DNA of 64,000 nt from Tolypocladium sp. Sup5 PDA-1. Its lineage: Eukaryota > Ascomycota > Sordariomycetes > Hypocreales > Ophiocordycipitaceae. A model generated the notes under the pieces. That model searched no databases and was not told the origin of the DNA. It was given only the letters and a program-made list of their open reading frames with translations. The stretch covers positions 682,001 through 746,000 of the forward strand of contig JPHH03000002.1 in assembly GCA_000750105.3 (NCBI GenBank), read 5' to 3'. Below are positions 21,507 through 33,141 of the stretch, in pieces. Within the stretch, counting starts at the first letter, position 1. Each line of letters opens with the position of its first letter. A program made the translations under genes and the position numbers.

Positions 21507-22932
21507 CTAGTCAAACGTAATCTTCTCGCCAGCAAAGGTCGCTGCCTTTTGCGCCTGAGCCTTCTTCCTGGCCTCCCAGCTGGGATGTAGCTGGCCCTCA
21601 TCATCTCTCTTCGTGGGCTTGGGCTCTGGTATCGTCGGCGCAGCATCTCGTCCCGCAGGGCCACCTCTGCCGCTGTTTCTCGATAGCGGGTTGTGAACGC
21701 CCTTCTTCCACGGCGTCTTCCGGCCCTGGTCCTCTCCATCTACGGCTCCCCGTCTCATGTCCCAACCGGCATCCCTCCCGCCCTTCTGGGGCTTTAGCAG
21801 GTGTTTGGCGCTGGCACCAAATTTCTGTTCCCAGATCGCCTGTCGAGCTCGCTGCCCACGACGCTTCTTCGGCTTGGCTTCCTGGATGTCCGACGCAGAC
21901 TCCGAGCCGGAGACGTAGCCACCCATGAGTGACGGCAGGAAGGTCGAGTCTCTGACGGGGCCAGCCTTTGCAGTGGCAGAAGCCAGCCTTGACTCCTTCC
22001 TCTGCTTCTTATCAGGAGGAGGCGATGGTGAGCCTGAGGGCGACTCAGACCCTTGCTCAGACTCAACATCCGAAGCAGAGCCAGAGAGAGATATGTCGTC
22101 CAAATTGACCGTTTCTCGGCCCTTGAACCTCTCCAACTTGTCCTCGTCGAATTCTTCCTCTTCGTCCGAGGAACCCCCTAGCAGGTTGTCGTACTTGGAG
22201 AACTGAGTCTCCTCCTTCGCATCTGCCTCGATATTCGGCTCGCCAACCGCTGGTCCTGGCTCGTCGACGTCGGTCTCGAAACCTTCAAAGTCGGTTTCTT
22301 CCTCTAGCTCTTCCTCCTTTTGTACAGTCGTGGTGGCAGTTTCAACAACCGACTCAGTCGCTATCCGATCGGAAGGCTGCTCCTCTTTGTCCGTCCGCTT
22401 GTCCTTCCGGGATCGCTTTCCCTTCTCAGGCACGGGAACGTTCAACGCCGCGCAGACGGCTGCGATGGCGCGGTCCATGGCCTTCTTGACAGGGTCTCTG
22501 TTGTAGAGCCCGCTAGTGACATTGTGCAGTGCAGCTCGTTCCTCTTCGGGGAGCTCGGGCTTGGAAACGCCGCGTCGAAGTTCGTCGGGGAGGTCGCTGG
22601 ACGCCGCGATGGACTTGACCTTGAGCAGAGACGAAATCGTATGCGCACGAGCGGTCTGGTGGAGGTCGAGTGACTAGAGGCCTGCTAGCATACCAAGGTC
22701 TCCGGTGAAGAGAACTTCCGTCTTGATTGTTGTGTCAACGCACCTTTAGCACAGCAATCTCTCGCTCCAACCTTTCCTGCTTGTCGGCCTGTACGCCATC
22801 GTCGCGTAACCTCTTGCTCAGGCGCTGTCGCTCGAAACCCTTGGCCGCCTTGAGCGCTCGAAACACGTCATCTTGCTGCTTCTCGAGAACCGCCTGCAGG
22901 CTGGTTTCGGCCGAGCGCTTTCGCTTGGGCAT
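21507..22932 (-). CDS. BUD22: Bud22/SRFBP1 family ribosome biogenesis protein
   Basis: Nucleolar protein of the BUD22 family, needed for 18S rRNA maturation and 40S production. Two exons: 22932-22744 (MPKRKRSAETSLQAVLEKQQ...) and 22673-21507, about 451 aa, spliced in phase 0. The N-terminal half is a charged coiled-coil region (about 15-65), then SLDLHQTARAHTISSLLKVKSI. The middle is acidic and Ser-rich (about 160-270). The C-terminus has the family signature KKRRGQRARQAIWEQKFGASAKHL and the end block LHPSWEARKKAQAQ with KITFD as the last residues, both typical of Bud22. The intron is supported because neither frame alone carries both halves. Confidence 0.92.
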
Positions 22933-23486
22933 GTTGTGTTGGCGGTCCGTGATGAACCTTGACGGTTCTTCAATCTTCAATCGTCAAATCTTCACGAGGC
23001 CTGGCTTAGTCTGGCCCGGGGAGTATAAATATGCCCCTCGCACTGTCTACAACTATGGGGCGAGATCTCTTTCCAGGGGAATACGTACAGTGCGAATTGA
23101 GATCAAGCCGTTGCGGCCCGTGCACCCAAATGCTGTGACATCTACTTCGTACGAGTACTTCGCACTTTGGAATTCGTGTTGGATTTTAAAAGCCTCCATG
23201 GAGGTCCCAAGATGCTAGACGTTGCCATACCGTTCCCAAGAATGTCTACGCATTCCTGTCTTGTTGCCATTCTGGCGTCATGTTCAGCAACATACCTCGT
23301 AAAGCCTCGGGGATGACGACAGCGGGGTGATCAAGGGCGCGCGGGGCAGAGACCAAGATGACTCTTGCATTCAAGCTCCTGCAGAAATCGACATATAGTC
23401 TGTCGAGTATTGGAAGCTTTACATATCGAGAATCGCTTGTTCAAAGGATATCAGTTTGGCTTTGCAACGTTTATAGAACGACCATC
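22933..23486. promoter_or_regulatory. Divergent region BUD22/SDR
   Basis: A 554-bp head-to-head gap. GTATAAATATG near 23023 is a good TATA match in rightward orientation but lies about 460 bp from the SDR start, so it either drives a long leader or is not used. Confidence 0.45.
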
Positions 23487-24597
23487 ATGTCTGCTGCTTC
23501 GCAACCCAACGACGCCATGCTTGAGGCGAGCTCACTCTTCAACGTGAACGGCCTCGTAGCTCTAGTCACAGGGGGTGGCTCCGGTGAGAATGCCCTCACC
23601 TGTCACGTCAGTCACAACAAGGACCAGAGCTGACATACATGCCTCCTCCAGGGATTGGCTTCATGCTCGCCAAAGCCCTGGCCAAGAACGGGGCCTCGAA
23701 GGTCTATATTGCTGGTAGAAGGCTGGAGGTGCTGCAAACTGCGGCCAAGAGCATCGGCCCCAACGTGGCCGCGGTTACGTGCGACGTCACCTCAAAGGAG
23801 AGCCTGCAACAGGCCGTGGCACACGTCGAAAGGGAGGCCGGATACCTGAACCTCCTGGTCTGTAACTCGGGAATCTCGGGCCCGCAGGCCGCCAAGATCA
23901 CGCCTGAGACGACGCTCGAGGAGTTTGCCAACGACAACTTCAGCATCGACGTGGACAAGTACACGGAGACTTTTGCCGTCAACTCGGTCGCGGTCTGGTA
24001 CACGGCCATGGCCTTCTTGAAGCTGCTGGACAAGGGCAACCAGAAGAAGAACGTGCGGCAGTCGTCGCAGATTGTCGTCGTCAGCTCCATTGCCGGCTTC
24101 AACAAGAAGCAGACGGGCGGCTACGCGTACGGCCAGTCCAAGGCGGCCGCAACGCACACCACAAAGATGCTCGCGGTTGCATTGCCTCAGTGGAATATCA
24201 GGTGAGTTTATCTACCCAGCCTCGGAAAACGGGGGCTGTTCTCGGTTGAAGCGTCCGACGTCTGACGAACTATCCTCGGCCCAGGGCCAACTGCATCGCT
24301 CCAGGGAGTAAGTCGTCACCATGTCCGCTTGGAATGGTTAACCTCGGATACTGACGCCTAACTCATTACCTAGTATTCCCGAGCGAGATGTCGGCCCCCG
24401 TCCTCACGTCATTCCAGGACGAGTCGGGAACGTACGGCGCCATGCCCAAGGACTTGATACCCATGCAGCGGCTGGGCGAAGCGACGGACATGGCGGGCAC
24501 CATGCTGTATCTCGCGTCCGGAGCGGGAGCCTACTGCAACGGAGTGGTGGTGGTACTCGACGGAGGACGGCTGGGCCTGTTCCCTTCCGTAAACTGA
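23487..24597 (+). CDS. Short-chain dehydrogenase/reductase
   Basis: Classical SDR oxidoreductase, about 297 aa, probably NADP(H)-dependent; the substrate is unknown. Four exons: 23487-23583, 23652-24201, 24285-24307 (23 nt) and 24374-24597. The nucleotide motif TGGGSGIG is completed by the first splice (VTGGGS plus GIGFMLAKAL), and AGRRLE gives a basic residue favouring NADP. Then come the D-V motif (CDVTSKE), the N-x-G motif read here as NSGISGP, the catalytic Ser (VVSSIAG) and YGQSK as YxxxK. The C-terminus has PGIFPSEM and the usual GAYCNGVVVVLDGG. The tiny third exon encodes ANCIAPG. No cluster partner is adjacent. Confidence 0.92.
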
Positions 24598-27500
24598 GGC
24601 CGCTGACTGGATGGATTGCACCTGGCAGACGCATCAGATCTCCACTGCGAGCGGGACTAGTACTTGGTAAAGATAGGGTAAAGGGTTGGGTAACAAGAGC
24701 CTCATAATTAATAACAGGATTGCCGTGCAGGGAAGCTCGATTGACTCCCGTCATCCATGCCACGTGGGTCCACCATCCGAAGCAGGAGAGGGAGAAGCGG
24801 CGGGTACAGATGGAGCTCGACGTCGGAGATCCGACAAGGCTGGATCGGACACCGGCGGGTTTGGCTTGTTGAGCCGTGAGGACGGCGATGACGAGCCCTG
24901 TCGGTAATTTCTTTGGCCGCCGGCAGGGTAGGTCGAGATGCGAAATCGGATGAATGACAAGTCGCGCCGCAACCCGGCCCACCGCGATGCCCGGATCGGT
25001 GTCGGAACAGGCGCAGTTGACGCCGCGGATTTGCAAATTGTCCACTAGAGACGTAATGCCCCGGGCGAAGAAAATGCTCCTGCGCGGGAATGACACGGAA
25101 GAATCGAAGTAGTTTGTTGGCGACATGGAATGGAACGCGCTTGAGTTTTGCCGTCCATGGCTGTTGGACTGGCGGATGTCATTTGTCGGAACTTTTCGGT
25201 CAACACCTCAACCCTTGCCGGCGTTGAGGCACCGAGAGGTCCGGTGACATGCTCCGAAATCTTCTCACCGATGTTGCTTCAAGTGGTAGACTTCGGAATG
25301 GGACATCTTGGCTGACGAACAGCACGGCCGTAGCTGCGCGCCCTGCGGCTGGAATCATGCAGCGCAATGCTCATCATCATTGTCATGAAATCAATGCCGG
25401 CACAGCGAGTCGACACTAGCTTTGCATGGACGGGTCTTCCGTCCACCATCAGCAAGCCGGGAGTCTCCACCACGAGCGACCTCCTGCAAGAAGCTTGGCC
25501 CATGTCCCGGGGTCTGTCTTTGCTGGCTTGTTGCTTCCTTGTTGCTTACGCTCGGGAAACCGCCATTGGCGTGGCTGCGACGAACGAGGGCCGGATGAAA
25601 GTGTCTTTGACGCCGCACCATAGCCCGTAGCAACGCGATGTTAGCCTTGCGTCCCTGGCCTAAACTCTAGAAACCTAGGCGGTCGAATGCTTCGTGTAGC
25701 TGGGCTAAAGGCAATGGCGCAAGTAAAGCCCGGCCACCAATCTTGGGAGCAGCTCAACGATAGCCGAGGGAAGCATGGAGGGCCGACGAGGTGAGTCCGG
25801 GTGGATGGATCGATCCACTGATGCGATGCGCCCAACGGATCTCGCGCGTCGCGACCCCGCAATTCGAAGGCTAACTGTGCCATTCCACTCTACCTCAGCA
25901 AGCTCAGGCCATTGGACCTTGGGTTCCAGGCATGTTGTCGCAGAGTTGCAGTTGGCAGAGAGACATCTCCGGACTACTCAGCAATGCAATAGGCAAGGGC
26001 GCGCGGGACTGGAACCTGAAGCGAGACGAAGAAATGGCTCAGTCGTGTGACTGGTGACCGCCTGAAGCCGAAGCCGCCGGGGAGATGCGCGACGTCTTCG
26101 GACTAATTTTGGGTCGGCTTGGGGCGTCGAGCTTGGGGTCGCATCTCATATGTCTACACCTCTCTTCAGCCTGTGACGCTCAGTGCGTGCCTGGCACGTC
26201 TGCTGGCCCTGCGCAGGGATCCTGATGGTCGATCGGCCGCGTACGGCAGGTAGGAGACGCTGCACGTCTCGAGGCAAGGCATGGGCCGTCTGCCCTGGAT
26301 GCTGTGCCTTGCGTTGCAACAATTAAATCAAGAACAAGGACGAGCAGCGGCCGAGTACCCACGTTACCTCAGGGAGCGAAGATGCTGTAATACGTATGCT
26401 GCATCAGCTGCTGTCTCATTCCCGTATTAATCAATGCTTCCCCATCAACCCATGTGCCAGCACGGTTCAGGCCGCGACTGACGGAGGGCCCCCGGCGCTG
26501 GATGTTTTCCGTGCTGCTTTGGGGTTATAAATGATGGGAATAGCATACCTAGCAAACCCCGCAGCCGGCACAGGCGACGCACCTCGGTCTTGTATGGCCG
26601 TTTATTACATCACGACGGCCGTGAGTGGTCGAGATGCCGTGGTGGAGGGTGTGAATGGGGGGGCAGCCCATCCGCCGCCACGCGCTCCCCGGGGCACGTC
26701 AGGTCAGAAACGCAATAAGTATCGACGGTGCTGCCCGCGTCTCCGGCGCTCACACGCACGCACACGCGAGCTCTGTTGGCCCTCTCGTGCTCTTCTCTTG
26801 CTGTCCGTCCCACCTGCAGCTCTTCCATCCGACGCTTCTTCCGACGCTTCTTCCCTTGGAGCGAGGCGCCTTGCGGTCAGGCTGCCCTTTAGAGTTCCGT
26901 CGCCGACTTACACGCTGCCATATGCGTCCTTGACTTTGACGCCTCTGTTGTCCTTCGTCCCGTCCCCTTTCTCCGTGTCCATCTCCCCCGATTCCATCTC
27001 CTGCGTTGTTCTTCAAGACAAAGAATCTTCGGTCGCAGTTCTGCTCCGTTCGCGCTGTGGACGTCTCCAAACCCAGCAGTGTCCAGCGTCCGTCGAGAGC
27101 AACCACGGCCGGTACGACCCCGCAGGCAACATCCTCAGTGTCGCCAACCCCGCTCAGATCCTGATCGTCGCTGCTCGCTCGCACGTCGTCCAGCAAACAT
27201 CCCATCTTCCTGCACTGTCGGCTGTGATTGATTGGTCTCCTTCGATCGCGCCGGTGTTCTTGGTAAGTTCATGCCTCTCCTTCACCAGTGCCGCGCCTTA
27301 TCGTCGACTGTCGATTTCGACCAATCTCCGACGGCGAGCGGAGTCGCTCTGCATCCACCCCCAGCCGGCGTCATGGGTCAATCCCCTAGACTTCCCGACC
27401 AGGATCCAGAGTCTGGACCACGGCTTCCAGATCCATCGCCGACTCCGCCCTGACTCTCCGTCCAAGGTGAAGATCCGGATCTGTTCGGGCGCCTCGTCGA

Positions 27501-27794
27501 GCCTGCGAAAACGCAGCCTTCCGAGTAGCCGGTGTTGTTCAATAACGAACGCGTCGCGGGCCCCAAGCTCCACTTTCCGAAGGAGGCTCGCCATATTAAT
27601 ACCGACTTCTCGTTCTCCTGCGTCCGCCAAGGAAGTGGCGATACCTGGCTAACATGAGGAAAGTCATTAGCGCCGCCGTACTCGAACAGCTCGACGTTCC
27701 TATCGCCAGCTGCCAAACCCGTGTCTTCCCCGAGGACAAGCGACTGTTGTTCTTCAGACCCGGCGGCTGATACTCCATCGTACCGCTCGTCAAT
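24598..27794. other. 3.2-kb gene-poor stretch with probable carrier 5' leader
   Basis: No protein is recognised on either strand. The left part (24598 to about 26500) is featureless. From about 26520 a TTATAAAT box is followed by a CT-rich leader, GT-AG signals (donor 27263, acceptor near 27670 with a CTAAC branch) and then the carrier start. The reading frame open from 26531 to 27652 is best explained as leader sequence. Confidence 0.5.
26525..26532 (+). promoter_or_regulatory. TATA-like box for the carrier transcript
   Basis: TTATAAAT lies just before the pyrimidine-rich leader that runs to the carrier start codon. Its use as the core promoter is inferred from position only. Confidence 0.35.
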
Positions 27795-28849
27795 ATGACT
27801 TCCGGCAGCTTGAAGCAGGCGGCTGAATCAGCTCGAAACAAGACCACCGAGGTCATGAATGCTGCAAAGGGAGACGGGGCCGCCGTGGCCAACGACATCC
27901 TCCACACGCCGCTCATGAGGGCCGCGCTGCCCTTCATCAACGGCGGCCTCAGCGGCATGGTGGCCACCACCGTCATCCAGCCCGTTGACATGGTCAAGGT
28001 CCGAATCCAGCTCGCCGGCGAGGGGACAGCGTCTGGCCCCAAGCCCAGCCCGGTGGCTGTCGCTCGACAGATCGTTGCCAGCGGCAAGGTCCTCGATTTG
28101 TACACGGGTCTGTCCGCTGGTCTCTTGCGACAGGCCGTGTACACGACCGCCCGCTTGGGCTTGTTTGACACCATCATGGGCAACCTGACGGCGCGAGCCA
28201 AGGCCCAGGGCAACGGAATCGGCTTCCGCGAGAGAGCGACTGCCGGCCTGACTGCCGGTGGCATCGCCGCCATGATTGGCAACCCTGCAGATCTGGCACT
28301 CATCCGCATGCAGAGCGACGGCTTGAAGCCGCTGGCGGAGCGAAAGAACTACAAGTCCGTCATCGACGCACTCGCGTCCATCGCCAAGAGCGAAGGTGTT
28401 GGCGCCCTCTGGGCCGGCGCTGCACCAACTGTGGTCCGCGCCATGGCCCTCAACTTTGGTCAGCTCGCCTTCTTCAGCGAGGCCAAGGTGCAGCTCAAGA
28501 AGAACACCGACTTGTCCGCCCGGACCCAGACCCTCAGTGCCAGTGCCATTGCCGGCTTCTTCGCCAGCTTCTTCAGCTTGCCTTTCGACTTCGTCAAGAC
28601 GCGGCTGCAGAAGCAGCAGAAGGGCCCAGACGGGAAGCTGCCCTACAAGGGCATGGCCGATTGCTTTACCAAGGTGGCCAAGCAGGAAGGTCTGCTGCGG
28701 TTCTACCGTGGCTTTGGCACGTACTATGTCCGGATTGCGCCTCACGCGTGAGTATTTCCGACCCTCGCCGACGGAAGCACCTTGACTGACTTGCGCCTAG
28801 GATGGTGACGCTGATCGTTGCTGATTATCTCGGCTGGCTGACCAAATAA
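27795..28849 (+). CDS. Mitochondrial 2-oxoglutarate/malate-type carrier
   Basis: Solute carrier (SLC25) of the inner mitochondrial membrane, closest by motif to the oxoglutarate/malate and dicarboxylate carriers that exchange organic acids. Exon 1 is 27795-28747 and exon 2 28801-28849, about 333 aa; the second exon supplies the last residues MVTLIVADYLGWLTK. Three repeats carry the signatures PVDMVKVRIQ (about 65), PADLALIRMQ (about 166) and PFDFVKTRLQ (about 263), with the six expected membrane helices. The middle repeat has L in place of the usual basic residue (PxDxxxxR), as in oxoglutarate carriers. The 5' leader appears long and may contain an intron. Confidence 0.92.
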
Positions 28850-29688
28850 GCCACGAGCAAGGCGTTTCCTTTTTATGGCGTTACCGGCGATAGTACTGTA
28901 GGACCGGTTTTCGGAGGAGCGAGTGGACGTATACCAACATTGCAGCCCGAGGGAGAGACTTTCTTTGTGTGCGTAGTTAGTGACCAGAAGAGTGTCAATT
29001 GAAGACAGCTTGGTACTTGACAAGCTGGCTGTTTGCGCTTGGGCAGCAGAGAGACCCCGTGAAGCCGTCACAATGACAGGAAAAGGTGAGGTGAGGAAAA
29101 GAAAAAAGAAGCCAGGTCCCCGGTCGGGAGGGTGTGGGGTGAGGTGGACCGTTCCTCGGCCCGCTCTTGGGCTCGGTTCATTGCTGTGGGGAGACAAAAC
29201 TCGCGCTTATGCTTGATCGCATCTTAGCTGGAATATCCTCAAATCAAAACTGGCATGTGATAACTACGAAGTAGTTATTGATCATTTTGCTACGTAGGGT
29301 TTAGTTGTGTTGATTCTTCAACAGCCTTGCACAGATCCTCCTCCATCTCGACTGAGCGTGATGCCTCGACATCATGGAACGAGACAGCGCAAAGCAGCCC
29401 CCGTCAATGTTGAACGGACATGGGCACCTTTCGAGTATCGGGCCTAGACACCATATCCTATACAAATTCAAGCTCACTGGGGATGTCATTCCCCGTTGAG
29501 GCACCAAATGCCACAGCATGTCTGTAGCTGAGATTTATGACTATTATAAGAGCCCCGCACGTGATTTCGCGCAGCGCTTCGCGCGAACCAATGACGCAAA
29601 GGGCTCCACGCTCCGTCATCAGCGTGAACATGCGGCGACTTGCCGGTTTCACACCGAGCATGCAACGACTCACGATCGACATGTGAGA
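28850..29688. other. Intergenic, 3' of carrier and 5' of RAD4
   Basis: No gene is supported. An in-frame ATG at 29518 could extend RAD4 by 57 residues, but that stretch does not look conserved. Confidence 0.5.
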
Positions 29689-32191
29689 ATGGTTGGGAGA
29701 AAGCGCACTGTCCCCACGAGAAGTAGCAGACGAACAGCGGCCGGTGGAAGCAATGAGGAGCCCGGCATTTACCAGCAGATGCTGGCTGACGCTGGGGTGT
29801 CCGCACAGGACACGAGCTCTCCGGAACGGCCGCTGAAACGGAGGCGGCCGGGGTCGCAGCGGGAAGACGAGCGCACCGAAATCCTAACAAGCCGTGGCAA
29901 AACCGATCAGTCGCGAATTGGGGACCATGAGAGCGAGGACGAGGACGAGGACGAGGACGTGGAGTTTCAAGATGTGGTTCTGCCAGAGCCGACTGTCCAA
30001 ACCATGGAACGAGAGTCGGATGACGAGGGCGATGACGATGACGATGAAGGGCTGGAATTTGAGGATATAGGCTTTACGTCGCCCTTGAAGGATACAAAGA
30101 CGGAAACTCAGGAGCCCGCGGAATTGGAGCTCAATCTCACGGCCCAGCAATCAGCCACACTGACGAAGAGGGCGGGAGACCGACGCAAACCAATCACCAA
30201 GGAAGAAAGGGAGCGCCGCACCGATATTCACAGGACACATCTCCTTTGCCTACTATCGCATATCTCTCGGCGGAACCACTGGTGCAACGATGCCCAGGTG
30301 CAGGAGAGTCTGCGACCACACTTGACGGACAAGGCCGTCAACTACCTCAACCCAGGGTCTCATCTGCCGCAGTTTGGGCAGGCGGAAAGCCTCAAGAATG
30401 GCCTGAGACTATCGGCCGAAGTGTGGAAGACGAAGTTTGAGATCCGAGAGCGGGGCTTGCGCAGAGCGCTTTGGGCCGAGGATCAAGAGCATCTGAGAGA
30501 CGTGAGTGCGTTGGACGGCCTCCCAGGCTGACAAGTGCTAACATGTCTGTCAGTATGAGCCACCTAGTGACATGGACTCGTGCTTGGACCGCGCAGACTT
30601 TCGAGACGCGGCCAAGAAGCTGCAAGGATCGCGGGATGTGGGTGCGCAGTTGTACTGCGCTCTTCTCAGGAGCGTCGGCGTTCGAGCACGGCTGGTCTGC
30701 TCGCTGCAGCCATTATCCTGCGTTTCTGGGGCACCTGCCTTGCCCAAACCAAAGCAGAAGCTGCCGACTCCAAAGCCGGCGCAGAAAGACCGAGCTCGCG
30801 ATGCGCTGTCCAAGTACGAGGCAATGGCTGAGAGCGCAAATGCGACGTCTTCTAGTGGCTCGACCGCCCGGCGAAGATTAGGCCATCCAAATGCTACGGC
30901 CTACAACTTCGAACCCCTTCCTTCTCCTCCAAGGCCCCGGCGGACATTTGACGCGCCGGTAAAGATACGCGAGTCTCCTCATCCTGTGTACTGGGTAGAG
31001 GTTCTTGATGTCGGCCATCAGAAGTGGCAGCCAGCGGACCCCGTCGTTTTACACACGTTCTGGAAACCCAAAGTATTTGAGCCTCCTATTACGGACAAGG
31101 AGAACTGCCTGTCTTATGTGGTGGCGTTTGAAGCTGATGGGACAGCTAAAGATGTCACGAGGCGATACGCAAAGGCATACACCGCGAAGACACGGAGGCT
31201 GCGCGTGGAGAGCGCGTTGGATGACGGCGATCAGTGGTGGCGTAAAGCCATGAAGCCATTCCGGCGGAAACGGCCGACAGACCTGGACCAGATCGAGGAT
31301 AACGAACTCGCTGGGGTCGAGGCTCGGGAGCCCATGCCACGGAACGTGCAAGACTTTAAAGGTCACCCTGTATACGCTCTCGAACGACATTTACGGCGAC
31401 ACGAGGTGTTGGTCCCAGGGGCCACGCCGTCTGGGACCGTCGGCGCGGGAAGCCGCGGACCGCTAGAGAAGATATATCGGCGCAAGGACGTTCGCATCGC
31501 GAGAAGCGCAGATAAGTGGTACCGCCTCGGGCGCGAAATGAAGCCCAACGAGATTCCCGTCAGGTGGCTGCCGAAGAAGGCTCGGCCAAGGAACTCGAGG
31601 TACGAGGAAGAGGACGCAGACGCAGATGACGATGCCGGGACGCCGATTTACATGCTTGATCAGACGGAGCTTTACGAGCCGCCGCCTGTGCGAAACGGGC
31701 GGGTGCCGAAGAACAAGTTTGGCAACATCGAAGTGTACGTGCCGAGCATGGTCCCACGCGGGGCCGTCCACGTCGTCGACGAGCACGCGCCGCGGGCGGC
31801 CTTTATCCTCGGCGTGGACTACGCGCCGGCGCTGACGGGGTTCCAGTTCAAGGGCCGGCACGGCACGGCGGTCCTGTACGGCATCATCGTGGCGACGGAG
31901 TTTGAAGAGGCGGTCCGGGCGGTCATCGCGGGCCTGGCGGACGTGCAGCAAGAGATGGAAGACGACCGGAAGAGGCTGGTGGCGCTGCGGATGTGGAGGA
32001 GGCTGCTGATGGGCCTGAGGATCCGGGAGAGGATATGGAGCGGGGTGGATGAGGAGGAGAGAAGGGAGGCGGATAGACTGGCGGAGATGGATGCCGAGAT
32101 GGATGATGCGGCTAGTGATGGGACGGAGGAGTTTGATATGGTGGTTGATGGAGATGAGGATGATGAGGGCGGGGGGTTCTTGGTCGAGTGA
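29689..32191 (+). CDS. RAD4: Rad4/XPC nucleotide excision repair protein
   Basis: DNA damage recognition subunit of nucleotide excision repair, the partner of Rad23 in the nucleus. Exons 29689-30501 and 30554-32191, about 816 aa. After a basic N-terminus (MVGRKRTVPTRSSRRT) comes an acidic block encoded by tandem GAGGAC repeats (about 83-125). The transglutaminase-like fold begins around HLLCLLSHISRRNHWCND and continues across the splice through GVRARLVCSLQPL and HPVYWVEVLD. The beta-hairpin domains follow: BHD1 with HPVYALERHLRRHEVLVPG and RWLPKK, then BHD2/BHD3 with NGRVPKNKFGNIEVYVPSMVPRGAVHV and FQFKGRHGTAVLYGI. The C-terminus is acidic. Confidence 0.95.
29934..29960 (+). repeat. In-frame GAGGAC acidic repeat in RAD4
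   Basis: Tandem GAGGAC hexamers encode an alternating Glu-Asp run in the N-terminal acidic region of RAD4. The repeat could vary in length without breaking the frame. Confidence 0.8.
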
Positions 32192-33141
32192 GGGACCTGG
32201 GCATAAATCACGGTGATCTTATCCGGCCGGACTCGAGGCTTCAGGGCTCGTTGGACAAGTGGCCGTCGTCGCACATTGATGAATGGGAGTACTTCCATCG
32301 GGCGGGGGACCCAACGACGGCTAGATTCATCCGACGAAGCTCCGTGCCGCGAAGCCCATCCTGATAGGCATATCATGAATTTTCCCAGATAGTATTGATT
32401 AATGAGGCACGAAGACGAGATGCGATTAGCTCCAAGGATGGTTTCGCGCCGAGGACGCGTGGACGTGACACAGGAACCAAGTGTCTCCCCCGTGGGGACG
32501 TGACGATCAAGGGAGGTATATTCCCCGAACGTCGCAGTGTGGATGAGGGATGATGGCCGAGGAGGTGAGGCTATACACGCGCTTGTTACAGGCTCATCTA
32601 CGCACAACAAGCAGGGCGCATCTTGCCATGCATATGTTGCATCTACTACCTACACTTGGTACGAGTACGTAGGCGAAATGGGTGGCTGTCCACGATGGAA
32701 GACACGAGTGCTTTGAGGCTGGCGCCGCCACGGACCACCGCTGCGCGCAGACGGGCCCATTCCATAGGTCCATTGGAAAAGTGCTCGCTCGCTACTCGTA
32801 GATTGATGCGATGCAAGGCACTGCGTCTTGGCTGACTGACGCCCAGCCGCTGCGACGTTGACATTGCGGCTGTGAGGGGCGAACAGGTCGGGGGAGAACA
32901 TCCGTCCGACCGCCAGCTAGAACCTATGCATTGCTGCTTGGGTTTCTTATTATTCGGCATTTGACGATTGATTCATTTGGATCGCCTCAAGGCCCGCACT
33001 TTGCCACCAAGGTAAATCAAATCGTATACCTTGTCTTTGGATTCTCAACAAGGCCTATGAAGATCAGCCGGTATCAAAACTTGCTCGTCTCGTCAGTGGC
33101 CTTCCGCTTCCACAGCGTCCGCTGCTCCCCCAAGGCACATA
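32192..33141. other. Convergent intergenic region
   Basis: Lies between the RAD4 and transcription factor 3' ends. Open frames on both strands are short and unconvincing. Confidence 0.5.

Noticed and set aside
26531..27652. A 373-codon plus-strand frame.
   Set aside because: Composition is Ser/Pro/Arg-rich and CT-skewed with no domain, and it ends shortly before the carrier start; treated as leader.
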